From Atopsyche davidsoni (lineage: Eukaryota > Arthropoda > Insecta > Trichoptera > Hydrobiosidae), in assembly GCA_022113835.1 (NCBI GenBank), contig JAILWY010000023.1, positions 12,212,001-12,276,000 of the forward strand: DNA of 64,000 bases, given 5' to 3'. Under the pieces are notes generated by a model. It had not been told where the DNA came from. It searched no databases and saw only the letters and a list, made by a program, of their open reading frames with translations. How positions within the stretch are numbered: position 1 is the first letter of the stretch; each line of letters starts with the position of its first letter. Both the position numbers and the translations under genes were made by a program. Shown one piece after another: positions 1-12,936 of this stretch.

Positions 1-420
1 GGAATGATGAGGTATTATTGAATCGTATTGTTACTTGTTACTTCCCCGCATTGGACGATAAAAACGATATTATGCTGGATGCCTTTGAATTATCTCAATC
101 TTTATTGTGATTATTCGTTCAAATCATCGTTGATGCAAAATAAGAACCATTCCGTGCACTATGATTAAAACGTATTATATAAATTTAAAAATACGTTTTA
201 TTTAAATATATTTTTATGGTTATGTGATAATTATTTTTTTTAAATATTTTATAATCAAAATATCGCATCAATTTTGAAAATTCGAAAAAAAAATTTTATT
301 CAGAAGACAACACATATTTAAGTTAAGCTTTGAATATTTGTGTTTATGAAAATTGGATGCATCCAAATGAACAACTTTTTGCAAATTTATGGGTGAACAG
401 GTAACATAGTACATAGCTAA
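1..420. other. AT-rich non-coding tract
   Basis: AT-rich sequence with A/T homopolymers and no sustained reading frame. I see no repeat, RNA gene or clear regulatory site. Confidence 0.6.
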
Positions 421-835
421 CATCACTTTGCGCGCAGACACACTCCGTTCCCTTCGCGTTCCAGTTGTTTTAGAAAACCCGGTCCGTCCACAGAAGAAGA
501 TCCGGCAGCTCGGCGCGGCGGGTACGTCCGAACTTCGCCTTGGCTAGCGGAACGCTTGAGCATTGCTATTTACCCGGGATAAACAATTTAAATAGAATAA
601 TGGCGCACGCTAGGAAGCCTGTCAATAATTTCAATTTTCTAAAGCGATTTCTTAATTTTAAGTGTTTAATAGTGCGCAGAGCAAATATGGACGCGTCAAA
701 AGCTTTTAAGGTTAGTTTGCTTTGAAGATATGCGTGGCCAGGTGAAGTAGAATGGTTTGCACGTCAGGTGCGCACGACGGGGGCACGGGTTCTCGGGTGA
801 CGGTCCCGCAGACCAGGGCTGATACTAATAGATGA
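421..835 (+). promoter_or_regulatory. GC-rich island; possible non-coding first exon
   Basis: CpG-containing sequence rises abruptly from AT-rich flanks. It holds a 61-codon frame (540-725) that matches no family I know. The segment TTTTAAG/GTTAGT places a plausible splice donor at 711. An untranslated first exon starting in the CpG-rich part near 430-500 is therefore possible, but a conserved non-coding element explains the composition equally well. A second GC-rich patch follows at 735-825. No TATA box at a convincing distance is visible. Confidence 0.35.
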
Positions 836-2455
836 ATTTAAATAGTTAACAAAATTCACGCTAGTCAAAGTTTTTTTTTAAATTTAAAACAACAACCATT
901 TATAATATTGTTGAAGATTTCAATAACTAAAAATTAGTGATTATAGAAAATTGAATTCCCATGCTGAATTGAAAAATGTGAAAACGTCATCGTCTAACAG
1001 TTTGATGTCTTAAAATTATTCATATATTTAATAAAAATATCAATAAACCTTTAGAAATAATAAGCTTAAGTTTTTTTCATAAATTATCACAGAGACAATC
1101 ATATTTCATGTTATTTTAAACAGTTTTCCAGTATGACAGTGCATTTTGAAGTGCGACATTCATTAAAATAATGATCGCAATAACAACAATATAAAATCTA
1201 TAATCGCTTCGTTCGTTTTCCAGGCAAAATCTAATAATGACTACACTTTTATCGGTGAATCGTTTAACTGTGACATATGCGAAAACTATAAGAGTTAATA
1301 AATTTTGATTTCTTACCTATACATCAGTTTGTAAGTATGATTAAACTTATCACCTTGTACACAGGTGAGTTGTAGTCGTTTGAGATAGTGAGATACTGCG
1401 TGGCTAATTCATTAGAGAAATGTCAAATCAACGCGTAGGGTCATTTGCGGCACTCATAATGTTGTGAACGACGTCTGTCGCTTTCCCTGACTCGGTCTCT
1501 GGAAATACTGACTTACACATGAAAATGCAGATGTGATATCTAAGTAATACCAATTACAAATTCTTAGATATATTCTTGCAAACATGGTTACTTAATACAG
1601 TTTTTAAGACTTCAATTAAACTAACAACAGAGTTGTTCCTAAAATTATGATACTCAATATCTAACTGAGAAAACTGGGTAATGCGTCAACAATCAAAAAC
1701 TGTATTTATTTGTTTTGATGCGCTAGTTTGGCTTATAATATATTTATAATGAATCTGACATTTATTTTTCATTTACACACTATCAAATTGGTATATTGAA
1801 TACTATTTTTATCAACTAAAATATGGTTGTTTTTATTAAAACCAGTCGTAAAATTATATATTTTATTAGTAATAAAGTATTTACTAGCAAGCTATAAGTT
1901 CAAATGCCAATATAGAAGTGATTAAAGCTCCATTGTTTCTGAGGCACGGGTAGGTATTCACTATTAGTGCATAGACGCTAACAATTTACTGCAAAATGCA
2001 TCGGCCTGACCACTAACCACTGTCGGAGTATTGCATACCGCACGCAGCTAGTTCACATTCAAAAACAACTAGTTAGCAGATGCATCGGTTAAATAATTCC
2101 CCCTGTGTACCAGAAACCGCATTATGATGTGTTATATTGATTGGAAATTGGAAATCATATTGATTAACGAGTTTTCTGGAAAACAATAAAGACATCCCTG
2201 TTGCGTATTAGACTTATTTTATGAATTTGCAAAGAATACACAAATCATTAAATTTTATTTTTAGATAACTTAAGATTTTATAAATAACATCAAAATTAAT
2301 ATATTTTTTTATAATTCACGTATATTGAAAGACTGATTCATCTTTCACGTATATTAAAAAATATTTATTTATTTTTATAATTATTGAAGATTCAAATAAA
2401 TAATAATAAATACGGGATAAGCTTATTTATAGCAAGCGGTCTTTAAATAAGGTTT
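836..2455. other. AT-rich non-coding tract with two weak islands
   Basis: Mostly AT-rich. Two milder GC patches stand out, at about 1380-1500 and 1940-2120. The second contains two copies of GATGCATCGG-like sequence about 85 bp apart. No gene or recognisable repeat is visible. Confidence 0.5.
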
Positions 2456-2725
2456 GTGTTTGTGCCGTCGATGTGTAAGCATAAACATTGTTATTTTCGC
2501 ATGTATAAATATTCGCATATTGCAAACTCGAGGTATGCAGTCCTAGGGTCCATACATCTCGCACCATATCTTCCGAACATATCCACCGACCTCAGATTCC
2601 ATGCCTTAAGTCACAGAGGTATCACAGCAATCGAGAACACCAAATCACGGAGACCTCAGTCCGTTGGTCTTGGAACTTCTTCTGGTCGTCCACTGGGCCT
2701 TGCGGTATAGACCGGTGATATGAAT
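2456..2725. promoter_or_regulatory. Weak GC-richer island
   Basis: Lower-AT stretch with an 84-codon frame on the plus strand (2456-2710). The translation has no recognisable domain and no supporting splice context, so I treat it as composition rather than a gene. It may be a conserved non-coding element. Confidence 0.25.
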
Positions 2726-3040
2726 ATTGTGATAATTTAATTGGATATCTAATGTCCAGAAAATTTATTGAACAGAATTTTGCGCGGTGTTCTTAGGTAG
2801 GGTTGGTAAGATTAAATTAAGCAAGCATTTACACCTTGTAGTATTAAGTTAATATATATTTTTAAATCTTACCAAGTGTATGAATAAAAAGTGATATTTG
2901 GATTGTTGCCTGTATAAATTGTTTGGTTGCATTGTGATAACTAAGATTGAAGATATTTTAGAAATACACTGAAAAAAATATGTAAAGTAGTAGGTATTGT
3001 AGGTATAAATATTTTTAAACTAAAACGTATGCTAATGGTT
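2726..3040. other. AT-rich non-coding tract
   Basis: AT-rich sequence. I see nothing in it. Confidence 0.6.
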
Positions 3041-3300
3041 GATCATAGAGTTAGGCAGCAGGTTGCCATCCCTTACTGCGGCAGTCAGCTGCGAACATAC
3101 GTTAATACCAAGAATGCCTTATTACTGCGCATGTCCTTTGAAAGCTCGCGCATATTTTAAGCGCATCTTCAGTTCCGCGTTTGGAAGCCCACCGGACTAG
3201 AACTTGCCTGGCCACCATTTGGGATTGCATCGAACAATGATATGCGTTTGCTATTCGAAACACCAGTTCGCAATATCTGCACAGCAGCTGTGCTTTGATA
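3041..3300. promoter_or_regulatory. GC-richer island
   Basis: Balanced-composition sequence between AT-rich flanks, with a CAGCTG E-box in CAGTCAGCTGCG near 3086 and a CCTTTGAA TCF-like match near 3135. No reading frame of note. Candidate cis-regulatory element on composition only. Confidence 0.3.
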
Positions 3301-5750
3301 ATTAATACATTTTAACAAATTGTTTATTCGGTTACACGTGGCTTAAAAAATTTAGTGCAAACAATTTAGTTCAAGTATATTTACAGTACAGTCGTACGTA
3401 TAGGAAAGATTCATATTCTAATAAATTTATATATGAGAAATTTCGAAATAAAATTTTAGAGTTCCTGGTCTCCTTTCATTTCCATTTCTTGTAAAAGTAA
3501 TGAAAAACCAACAAAACCCTCTAACAACCGAGGCGAGTTTCTACAGACTTCAACGTGCAAAAAGGATGAGTACGGAGCTTTGGAAGCCATTAACGTCTAA
3601 CAACTATGTACGGTGAATAATTTATGAAAAATAGTTTCCATTGTTCGGTATATCTATGTTAACGCGTTAAACGGAGTGAAGTTTTATCCCAGTGCGGTGT
3701 GCATGCCTGAACGGGGTATTGTTCATTTTCATAAATGCAAGTTTACTCGGAGTTTTACTGCAATAAACTGGTATGAGAGGATAACTTGCTAAAACAAATC
3801 CAGCTAAGACTTTTATGAATCCATACACCAGAGTTAAGACCGAGTAAGTTGCTCTTAATGATGGTTTTTTGCATGTTACTATTTCTATAAATTATAAAAG
3901 AGACATTGATGCGACAAACCGATCGTTTTACTCTGATACGTCTGTAAAATGTTTTTTGCATATTGAGGTGAACTTTTTATTTTTTCATTAATCTTCTTAT
4001 TTGTTCAGTCATTCCTTAGAAATTTATGTTTGTACAGATATATTACTACATATTATACATTTTACTGCACAAGGAAAAAAATAATTTCAAGAATATTTTA
4101 CGGGATTATTTTTATAAAGAATGAATAAAAAATCTTAGTTACATATAATGCATAAAGGACATAGATATTCATAAAATAAAATCACAGGTTTACGTGAGAG
4201 ACATGTGTGGCAATTCTTGAATTACCCAAGTATGAAATGCAGCACATTTATAAATCTTGAGAGAATTCTGAAGTTGTTGATGCGTGTACCGCTTGACCCA
4301 AGAATTATATAATTTAAAAAAAATAAATGCTTCTCTGAGTAATGTACACAGATATCACATAACTTAATTTACATAATCAATCCTGATGAATATCTCCACG
4401 CTTGTACATTTGCGCGGCGGACTCTGACGCAAGCGTGATCCTTTTGTTGTGAGGAAAATTTACGAGTCACTATGATAACTCAATAACAAAACGAAATATT
4501 CTTCAGTTCCATTAGACGGTAACCTTTATACCGGGGACGGACCTCCATGCGTTTTTATTTCACAACAAATTAGCTCATATATCACAGGCAGATACTAATC
4601 AACTGACCCACCGGCTGAGAAGTACTGTGGTTCTTCAACTTTAAAGAGTCATCGAAACATCATATTCGGCAGTAAAACTATCCTAAATCGAAAAACATTA
4701 TTTGGGAAATTATGTATTTGTTTTCTGAGAAACTCAATACACGAGTAAATAATAAAAAAAGTTGGCACAGCTCTTATGAGTTTAATGAATATATATGTAC
4801 TGTCCAATACCCGACAGGCCAAAATAGTTAATAGATTAATTATTTTTTTTAATATACATCTTAACAAATTTACAATTTTTAATTTAAATTTACTTTCAAA
4901 ACAAAAAATATACTTTTTAATTAAAAGGCAAATATTTTATTTATGCTAGTATGTACGATTGAAAATCATAGCAATACTTTTTTAAAATAACCAATAATTC
5001 TTTATTTGATAAAAGTATAATGTTACAGTGTTGTATTTTACTTTTTAATATTATTCAATTGTGAATAGAAATGATGTCACGAATTTTTTGTCTCCGATAT
5101 CAAAATATACGACCTTTCTAAGTGATAATTAATCATTAGTATCAAAACATTATTCAGATTCGCTGAAATATTTCATCATTATCTGACAAAAAAAATTGGA
5201 AAGCTTTGAATAAAAATGTTTTAATCAAACAGTTTTAGAGTCGCAATTAAGAACAACGAGTGAATGGAAGAAAATGGGCTTAGACTGATACTAATAAATT
5301 TAATAAAATATAAAGGGGTGGTCTATATGAAACTTGTAAATCTCAAGTTACTTCCGTGGTATACCTGTTCAATTCTCATTCACGTGTGCCTTGACAATCT
5401 ATTATAAATTAAGAGCGCATCTTTTCTTCGTCTATAATTGGAAAATTATATAAAGTTGACGGGCAGATTTTTGAAATATCGTACAAAGTTATTTTATTAT
5501 TTGAAAAAAAAAAATATGTGCTAGAAAATTTATAGTTGAGTAATTGTGTACTCCACTAAACCTTGAAATCAATTTTGATAGTTGATACGTATGCGTTCAG
5601 AAACATATATTAATTTTTGAAGAGATTCAAACTCTATCTTAGGCTACTTCTGGTATCTTAAAAAGTCAGTCTGTAATTTTTATCGCATTTCAAAACAAAA
5701 CATCATTGGACAATTAAAATAATCTTAAATTATAAACTGCTTTATATCGA
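3301..5750. other. AT-rich non-coding tract
   Basis: AT-rich. A short GC-richer patch lies at about 4375-4570. Frames of 68-72 codons on the minus strand (3755-3961, 4649-4867) have no family resemblance and AT-driven codon content. Nothing else supported. Confidence 0.55.
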
Positions 5751-5765
5751 TATATATATATATAT
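5751..5765. repeat. Short (TA)n tract
   Basis: About seven TA dinucleotides following TATCGA. Simple repeat. Confidence 0.8.
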
Positions 5766-5969
5766 TTAAATAAATTTTATCATGACTTTTAACATAATAT
5801 AAACTATGCTTGCTATGTATATTAAGATTGTTAAATTTAATCAAACTCTTCTTTATGAGTTTTGAATGCTTATAAAAATGGTTATCAGATTTGAAGCATC
5901 TTATTAAATTGTGTGAATGTAAAGCATGAACATGTGATTTTTATCTGAAACATAGACTGATATCGAACT

Positions 5970-5978
<9 letters not shown>

Positions 5979-6044
<66 letters not shown>
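5979..6044. repeat. (TA)33 microsatellite
   Basis: Uninterrupted TA dinucleotides over 66 bp. The tract is self-complementary, can extrude a cruciform, and is probably length-polymorphic. Confidence 0.97.
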
Positions 6045-6047
<3 letters not shown>

Positions 6048-6279
6048 AGCTCCTTAAAATAAATACTTGCTGTAACATTATTATAAAAAGGCCAGTAATT
6101 AATGACTTAAAGAAAAAGCTGTTGAAATATCAGGTGCTCGTATATTTAATTTAACAGATACCTTTCAACCAATTGATTAATTTTTTGTTGCTGATATCTA
6201 AGAAATAAATAAAATTAATTAACACTGACAAAAAAAAATACTTTAAATTAAAACTTTCTAATTAAATTATTCATATTCC

Positions 6280-6560
6280 GGTGAGAAATGAAGACGGAAA
6301 AAACCCAGCACAGCACAAAAAGTGACTTCACATCGATTCGGTGGTTCGCTCGCCGGGCCCAGATAGGGGATCTCGGGTTCGGGGTTCACCCGGGTAATTA
6401 ATATCCAGCCCGGCACCGCGACCCCGGTGGGGCGGGGCCATTAGGCGCACTAAATAAACATTGGTCGGGCCCTAATTATATGTTACAGTTCCCGCTCGGT
6501 GCGGGGCACGCCCCTGCGGCCCGGCTCGGTCATCGGAATCTCCGCCGCACCATCGATTGA
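6280..6560. promoter_or_regulatory. GC-rich island with homeodomain cores
   Basis: One of the sharpest islands. CpG-rich sequence with GGGCCC at 6355 and 6467 surrounds two TAATTA homeodomain cores (6395-6400 and 6473-6478) and a CCATTAGG core. AT-rich homeodomain cores inside a GC-rich matrix are typical of conserved developmental enhancers, and there is no frame worth considering. The target gene is unknown. Confidence 0.4.
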
Positions 6561-6769
6561 TCATCAACAGTGGCGCGCTGACTGCACAAATAGTTCACTT
6601 GAAACCCTACAAAAAATATCATCATATTTATTCAAAATGTAGCATATGTAATAACGTAAACTTTACCTCCGAAAATGTGAACAATACAGCAAATTTTTTT
6701 TTTGTGTAGTTTAGGCCTAGCACACGCTTAAGGTTGGTAATTATAATTATCAACGTTAAACATGTGCTC

Positions 6770-6860
6770 AATAAACAATCGCAGTCAGCGGTTGGGCGCG
6801 GCGCTGCGCGGAGTGCCGAGGCGGCCCTGCCAGTGTTTACACATGACTTAATGCTGTGCA
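6770..6860. promoter_or_regulatory. Short CpG-rich patch
   Basis: About 90 bp with repeated GCGC/GCGG words between AT-rich flanks. It contains TGTTTAC, a forkhead-type core, near 6834. The minus-strand frame across it (6628-6861) runs mostly through AT-rich DNA and is not credible. Confidence 0.3.
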
Positions 6861-7480
6861 TCTGATAAACTGTAATTGGATTTACATAACGCCGATATCT
6901 TCGATTTAGCAGGACTGTACTCGAGATATTATGAACGTATAAAAAAATTATAAAATTTTATTATTCGTTTTATTTTTGTCAACCTTCGGAGACACTTTTG
7001 TGAAAAAACGAATGATTTTTTTATGTAATCATACATACGGAAAATTGTTAACCCACTCAAAAAATATTCAATTGTAATACATAAATGTAAAAATGGATAT
7101 TACAAAACCGAAATCGTATGATAACTATTTTTTGGATATTTTCGCTAACGTGTTTAAAGTATTCTTCCTAACATCACTAGCGATGTAATATTTATAAAAT
7201 TTAAATTTTTAAATTTAAATTTCAAGATTCTTTATTGCTCGTATAATATATTACATTTGGTCCTTAGGGCTATGTTTAACAATACGGTATTTTCTGCCCC
7301 TGTTACTGCGCGCAGTTTCTGGAGCTTACAATGTGTGGTCTTATGTGGTAGTGTACATGTGGATCTCGTGTTTGTGTTTGTAGTAGGTGAAGGAAAAATA
7401 TGCGTTAAAAACCCTTTTGTAGCATGAGTTAAAATAAATATTAAATTTTAAAATTAGATAACAGTATAACAGAATAACAG
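6861..7480. other. AT-rich non-coding tract
   Basis: AT-rich; nothing recognisable apart from a TTTAAATTTTTAAATTTAAA-like low-complexity palindromic stretch near 7200. Confidence 0.6.
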
Positions 7481-7526
7481 TGGGGGGGGGGGTGGAGGGA
7501 GGGATAGTGGAGGTGGGCGGGTGGGT
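7481..7526 (+). repeat. G-rich tract with an 11-G run
   Basis: A run of 11 G (7482-7492) is followed by GGAGGGAGGG, GGAGG, GGG and GGG blocks up to the GTGGG at 7522-7526. Four or more G-tracts on one strand make this a candidate G-quadruplex. The G11 run is also prone to length error in assembly. Confidence 0.7.
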
Positions 7527-7639
7527 AAACTTAGCGATTTTACTGAGTTTATATAAATCAATACATCCTAGTTATTATAAAGGAACATTAGCTGGCTTAT
7601 ATGATTAACAACACATATTGTATTTTGAATTTAAATATT

Positions 7640-7770
7640 TCAGGGCTAGGGATGGGGTACAATAGTCATCCCAACATTTCTGGTCTTGGCTACTTGGCGC
7701 TCCTTCTTGTACAGAGTACCCCGGGAGCCGTCGGAGACCGTTATATTCTCACCGAGGATATATAATATTT
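7640..7770. promoter_or_regulatory. Small GC-richer island
   Basis: Starts directly after TTTCAGGG, which resembles a 3' splice acceptor (AG at about 7643-7644). The sequence then becomes GC-richer to about 7760. The plus-strand frame 7686-7871 runs on into AT-rich sequence and is not convincing. An exon with this acceptor is possible but unsupported by any donor or domain. Confidence 0.25.
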
Positions 7771-7979
7771 ATACATCTACATGTTTTAAATATCATACGA
7801 CTACCAAAAAAAATAGTTATTGCAAAAAATACATAAAGCCATTATGGGCGTTTTTAATCTATTTTTTTTAATTTACTTAAATTTACTGCATGATAATTTA
7901 ATTATTTTTAGATTTATTGGTCCGCACTCCATTGGTATATTGGTAGCTATGGTCAATCAATAAAATGAATGAAATCATC

Positions 7980-8215
7980 TCCAATGCGGGCCTGGCCGCG
8001 CGCGCCCGCCTGGCCGCCCTTCCCTCCCCGTGTAGCAGTCATACTTAGGCGGCCCGAGATGCGCGGATAACCTCACAATTAATTTATTATAAATATTTGA
8101 AGGCATTTTTTGTGCACGCTATGAGAACTCGTGTTTAATTCAATAAACCAACCGAGATCACGCCCGCCCTGGTTCTGTATTAGTCTCTGATCAGTGACCA
8201 TGATTCAACTTTATA
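7980..8215. promoter_or_regulatory. CpG-rich island
   Basis: Dense GC sequence at 7985-8070 with overlapping GGCCGCGCGCGC words, then a second GC patch at about 8150-8205. Just upstream, GGTCAATCAATAAAATG (about 7949) contains ATCAATAA, a Hox/Exd-like composite. Candidate enhancer. Confidence 0.4.
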
Positions 8216-9935
8216 CTAGGGCTTGCATTCATATAATATATTTTTAAATTTAAAATATTAATATTTTACTTAAAACTTCAAGGATGCTCGGCGAAAAAAT
8301 AGTCCTTACTCTTATTTTTAATCCCTACTATTAACGTATCGATTTCTAGGTGCAAAGCGTTTAATACAATGCTGTTCGCGCACATAAATTCTTACAGTGA
8401 AAATTTATAAGATATCTTTTTCGTTTGAATTCAATAAATATTCTGTTATAAACTACCATTTTACTTCAAAATCAATTGAGTAGTAAGTAATTCATTTCAT
8501 ACAATCAATTAATTACATAAATTATTAGATTTATAATTCTTTGCTTTACTTAATTTTTAAGACGTTGTTCTGTTTCTATTGAAACTATTTGTAACCCCAT
8601 TTTAATAGTAAATAACAGATGACTACTACATATAAAAATAATTTTTTCGGTGAAAAAGATCATCTCAATCTTTAGATGATGACCTATATTAAAAAATATA
8701 TAATTAAAAAAACACGTTAAGAATATATTTATATGATAAGCGTGCAATAAAGGACGTGTTACCTATAAAACATACAACCTTTGCCTGCAGATTATAACAA
8801 TACAAAAAATACCAATTCCAATATTGAAGAATGATCGTTTAGTCTTGGCCATCCATGCAGCGAGTACATCATTTATATTGTAGTACTAAGCAGATGCATC
8901 AAACTTGTGAGAATCGATATGATTTATGGTTAGCATGCCATAAAGCCAGGCTTGTACCAGCCATATTATGTAGCAATGGACCCATTTAAGTGTCTACGAG
9001 TTCATACAGCATTATTTGAAAGTGACGGAAAGTCTAGTTTAATATTAATATTTGCAGGGTGATATATGAGTTATAAAAACGTAGATATACAGTCCATATA
9101 TAATAATTTATAAAATAAATTCAGAGTACATTAATAAATATCAATTTGAATAAACATAATTCAAAAAAAAAAACAGTGTGCCACCTAAAGAAGATATAAC
9201 AAATATCCAATTTCAATATCTCGTGCTAAAATTTTCACTAATATAAGCTTGGCCTTAGTTTAGGTTAGGTACAGAGTCCGGTTGTATTTGCCACCCACAC
9301 TACAAATTAGTTCAGCCTATCTGAGATCTTGCAGATTTGAAACCATTTAAAATATCGACCGTCGATGTTTTCACACGTCAGACGCGTTGGAGAAAAAAAT
9401 GGCTGCGAATGTTTTTCTGCAATTATTATTGAATGCATTTGTAAAGTGAGACTTGCGGAGTGCAAAAAATTGCAAAGTAATTTATCATCGCCTCAAGTGT
9501 ATCTGCACTCCGAGGATATTTATCTCACTATCGAACAACAGGGATGACAAAAGCCAATATTTTAATAATCATAAACTATTTAGTTTCAATTTCATGGTCT
9601 TTTTTCCCTTAAAAATCTAAAGATAAATAATCAATGCACATTTTAAATAAACAATTGAAACAGAATGCAACCATTTTTTAGCGTATTGGTGGATGTAAAA
9701 AGGAAGCGAAAAGATGCATTATGCGGGAAAAAAATTACTGTATTATTGCACAGTATAATTAATAAAATATTTTATTATTATCAAACCAAGAGAGTAACAG
9801 TAATCCGTGAATAATATTGTTTTAAGTAAATAATACATAAATTTGCTTTATTTTACCGGCAACTGTTAAATTAAAAGTCAAAAGTTAAATGTTGGTTTAC
9901 CATCCTTGCTCTATATAAATTGTACCATTGGAATA
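8216..9935. other. AT-rich tract with a weak island
   Basis: AT-rich overall. A less AT-rich part at 8830-9010 contains an inverted pair of Hox/Cdx-type sites, TTTATGG (8923-8929) and CCATAAA (8938-8944), separated by 8 bp. A second mild patch lies at about 9240-9370. Frames of 60-65 codons here have no recognisable content. Confidence 0.45.
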
Positions 9936-9939
9936 TGTT

Positions 9940-10025
9940 TGTTCAAAAGGTCAAACTGTTCTTCGGTCAAACTCGCCAGGGGCGGCGCAGGTGACAGGAG
10001 GAGTCCATGACCGCCAGGGCCGCAC
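9940..10025. promoter_or_regulatory. Short GC-rich patch
   Basis: About 85 bp with GCAGGTGACAGG, overlapping a CAGGTG E-box and a TGACAG Meis/Homothorax-type core. Too short to interpret further. Confidence 0.3.
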
Positions 10026-10279
10026 CAAAATAAAATATTTTAATATCTTTTATTTTTTATTCTATACAGAAATACGATAGTTAAACATATATACTCAGTG
10101 TTTAATATGCTTTTGCTAAAAAATAATCATTGCACTAAATCCACGACTTATTTTTTCTTATCATGGTGTTAAAAAAAATATGTCTGCAAAACACTTTTTG
10201 TAAACGATATTTAAATCACATCTTGCCATTGGGAATATTGCCTGAATAATACAAACCAGATGCGATTTCATAAAATATA

Positions 10280-10560
10280 AATTGTTTGTCAAATGGTTGG
10301 ATAGGTTGAGTGACTTCGCGATCCTGATGGGACTCTGGGCAGTCCGCTGTGTGGTCCACTTCAGTCTGGATGGCCGGTGGAGATTTGACGGACACCGCCC
10401 GTGCTCGCCATCGGTCCAGCAAAGATTGATGGAAGCGCGGCCGGACCTCCGCGGCGCGCCACACCTGGGCGCTAATTGGCCGGGGCAGGTAACTCGCGAT
10501 AACCTCCGTAATTGAAGATTGTTCCAATATTCGCCATTGATTCTGTGGGAACTGTATCGT
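10280..10560. promoter_or_regulatory. GC-rich island with E-box, homeodomain and Su(H)-type sites
   Basis: Open frames overlap on both strands (77 codons plus, 103 codons minus), the signature of GC-rich non-coding DNA rather than of a gene. It contains CACCTG (10462-10467), CTAATTGG and, at the edge, TGTGGGAA (10544-10551), a perfect match to the Su(H)/CSL consensus. GGCGCGCC lies at 10453-10460. Candidate enhancer; the Su(H) match alone is at chance frequency for 64 kb. Confidence 0.4.
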
Positions 10561-12599
10561 ATCCCAAATTAAAGCTCTTGTATTTTTACTTATTTTTAAT
10601 AATATATATTTTCTGTATTAAAGACACTTATATGACTGCAAGAAAAATATTTAAAAATAATCATCGATTCTTGTTGTATTGTTAAAACACAAAAGATTCA
10701 TTTAAACAATATAACAATATATTCGATTGATTGAACTCATTTTGGAAACAGTATTGTGGAACGATAAATAGTTTGTGTCTCATTTACGTCTAGGACTCAT
10801 TCAAGTAACACCAACGAATTCACTCATGTGGCCTCCGCACTATGTATGCAAAAATAAAATTTTCTTGTTCTTAGTGAAAAAAATATTTTATATTTACTTC
10901 GGCAAACTAGACTTTAATACCGTTATAACTATATCGCTGCAGTTGCTTACACAATGTGCTATGTAGTTGGTTTATCATTTTTATTATAAAGCAAAATTAT
11001 TAATTGAACAGATTGTTGGCAAAGGAAAATAGTATGCACAAAACAATTGTCTTTCAATGTTATAAACAATTTTAAAAGTGCATTTTTAATGGCGGGAAAC
11101 ACTCGCTTATAAGCATTCAAAGTAGAATTATAAATTTTGCAACGGAGCATTGTTTGTTTTTGCATAAAATGCACCTAACAGCCTTTTGTCTGGACGAAAG
11201 CAACACGGATTATTTATGACAAGTAAACATACTATAGTAACCTTTAATATTGCACCCTGCCGCATTAATTTATACATTATGTTAAAAACTAAAAAAAATC
11301 TTTTTCAACATCGACGGGAAATTTTAACTTCTTTTTCATAAAATTTTTCAGCATTGTGTCGATTTTATATTTCTTTTGACTTATATATATTATTGAATGC
11401 ATCAGAGTTGATATTATTAATAAGTTTGAATTTTTGATCGCCTTTTAAGGTTTGTTTTGTTTTTTTATTTGATTGAATATATTTTTAGTACTGAAACTGA
11501 CACGCTTGGTAAATAATCTTAATATGACACCGCCTAGCGCCAAAAAAACTAAATTTTAATACCACGTTATTGTACAAACACCAGTCATCTTTGTTTATTT
11601 ATCTACATTTATTTATCCTTACCTAACCTATCAAAAAATCTTGACGCATTGATATTTGACCTGTTTACACCAAAATTTTATAAATTTTAATTGTAATATT
11701 ACATAATTACTTGCGACTATTTTACATATTCAAAAAATAAATTTGCGTAAACATTAAATTAACATGACAATAATATAAGTCGAATTATTTGACATTGTAC
11801 TGTTTACAGCGAAGTATTGTTCGTTGTTGCGTGTAGTTTTTTTTTTGTATCTAAGGAAAATGTTACTCTAAAAGATACAGGACAAATGATGAGTCGGTTT
11901 AATCTGGTAATTTATTTGATTGAGAAATTTGTATGCAATAATTATCAATAAATAAAAGATTATCCGACCAGGATGTCTGGGTCTATTCATACAGACGCCA
12001 TTATATCAGGTATTGGTGTTTATATTAGTTTCTATTTTATATGAAATTTATATTTTTTATAAATTTATACATGATTATTTTTTTGGTCTCTCGCTTAACA
12101 TTTTTGTGGAAACAAGCATATATTTAATGGCCTACATATAAAAATATTTCAAAAAAACTGCCCAAAATATCTGTATTTTATTTATTTAAAAAAAAAATCC
12201 TCCAAATTTTGTTGACCTATCAGATTAAAGATTTCAATATTATTGAAATTGAGCTCCACTTCAAATACGATAAATATAATTGCATCTTCATATTCAAAAA
12301 AAAAAATTTGGATTTAATTTTAAAATTAATAAAACGTCTAACATCTTAACTAAAAATATTTGATTGCATCGCCGAATCAATGTTTCTCAAATAAGTATTT
12401 ATTCAAAGTAAATACGAGATTTTATAACAATTATACACTAAACATTACAGCGATTCTAGGCTAGTAGACTTACATTGCATGAACAATATTTTTATCCTAC
12501 AACGAAAGATCTGCAATTTAATTTTACCTTTATCATTAATTAAACACGTGCCATTACAATGTTGTATTATAAAATGCTAACAAGTGAATTCGTACAAGG
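10561..12599. other. AT-rich non-coding tract
   Basis: About 2 kb of AT-rich DNA with A/T homopolymers and no GC-rich island. Small frames at 10775-10966 (+) and 10959-11174 (-) have no family resemblance. Nothing supported. Confidence 0.6.
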
Positions 12600-12830
12600 G
12601 GCAAACGTACGTTCCTATAATCTACATTTTGTAAAATGGCAGGGCCGGGCCGGGGCTGGAGATCGCCCAGGACCTATAAAGTATCTGATTCCATCTCGGG
12701 GCCGTCCTCGGTAATTATTGGTGAGCGGCGCGGCACAACCGGCAATTATACTCCCACGCGTGCGCGCAGTCCGCCGCGCAGGGCCGCACTCGGGGAAGCA
12801 CCCCCCGGGGCCTTCATTTATGATTTATAA
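12600..12830. promoter_or_regulatory. CpG-rich island with TATA-like and homeodomain cores
   Basis: Strong GC island (12636-12815). A TATAAAG box at 12675-12681 is flanked by GC-rich sequence, as in core promoters, but no good TCAGT initiator lies about 30 bp downstream. TAATTATTG (12712-12720) is a homeodomain-type core. A 64-codon frame (12636-12830) is compositional. Enhancer or minor promoter; undecided. Confidence 0.38.
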
Positions 12831-12936
12831 TATTTTTATACTTACAGCTCGAAATTAAATTTTAATATACTCGTATATCAGAAAATTCATTCGTTTGAAA
12901 ACAGTCAAATTGGATCATTAATTGTATTTATAATTA

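Noticed and set aside
10216..10527. 103-codon minus-strand frame
   Set aside because: It overlaps a 77-codon plus frame in the same GC-rich island and has no recognised domain.
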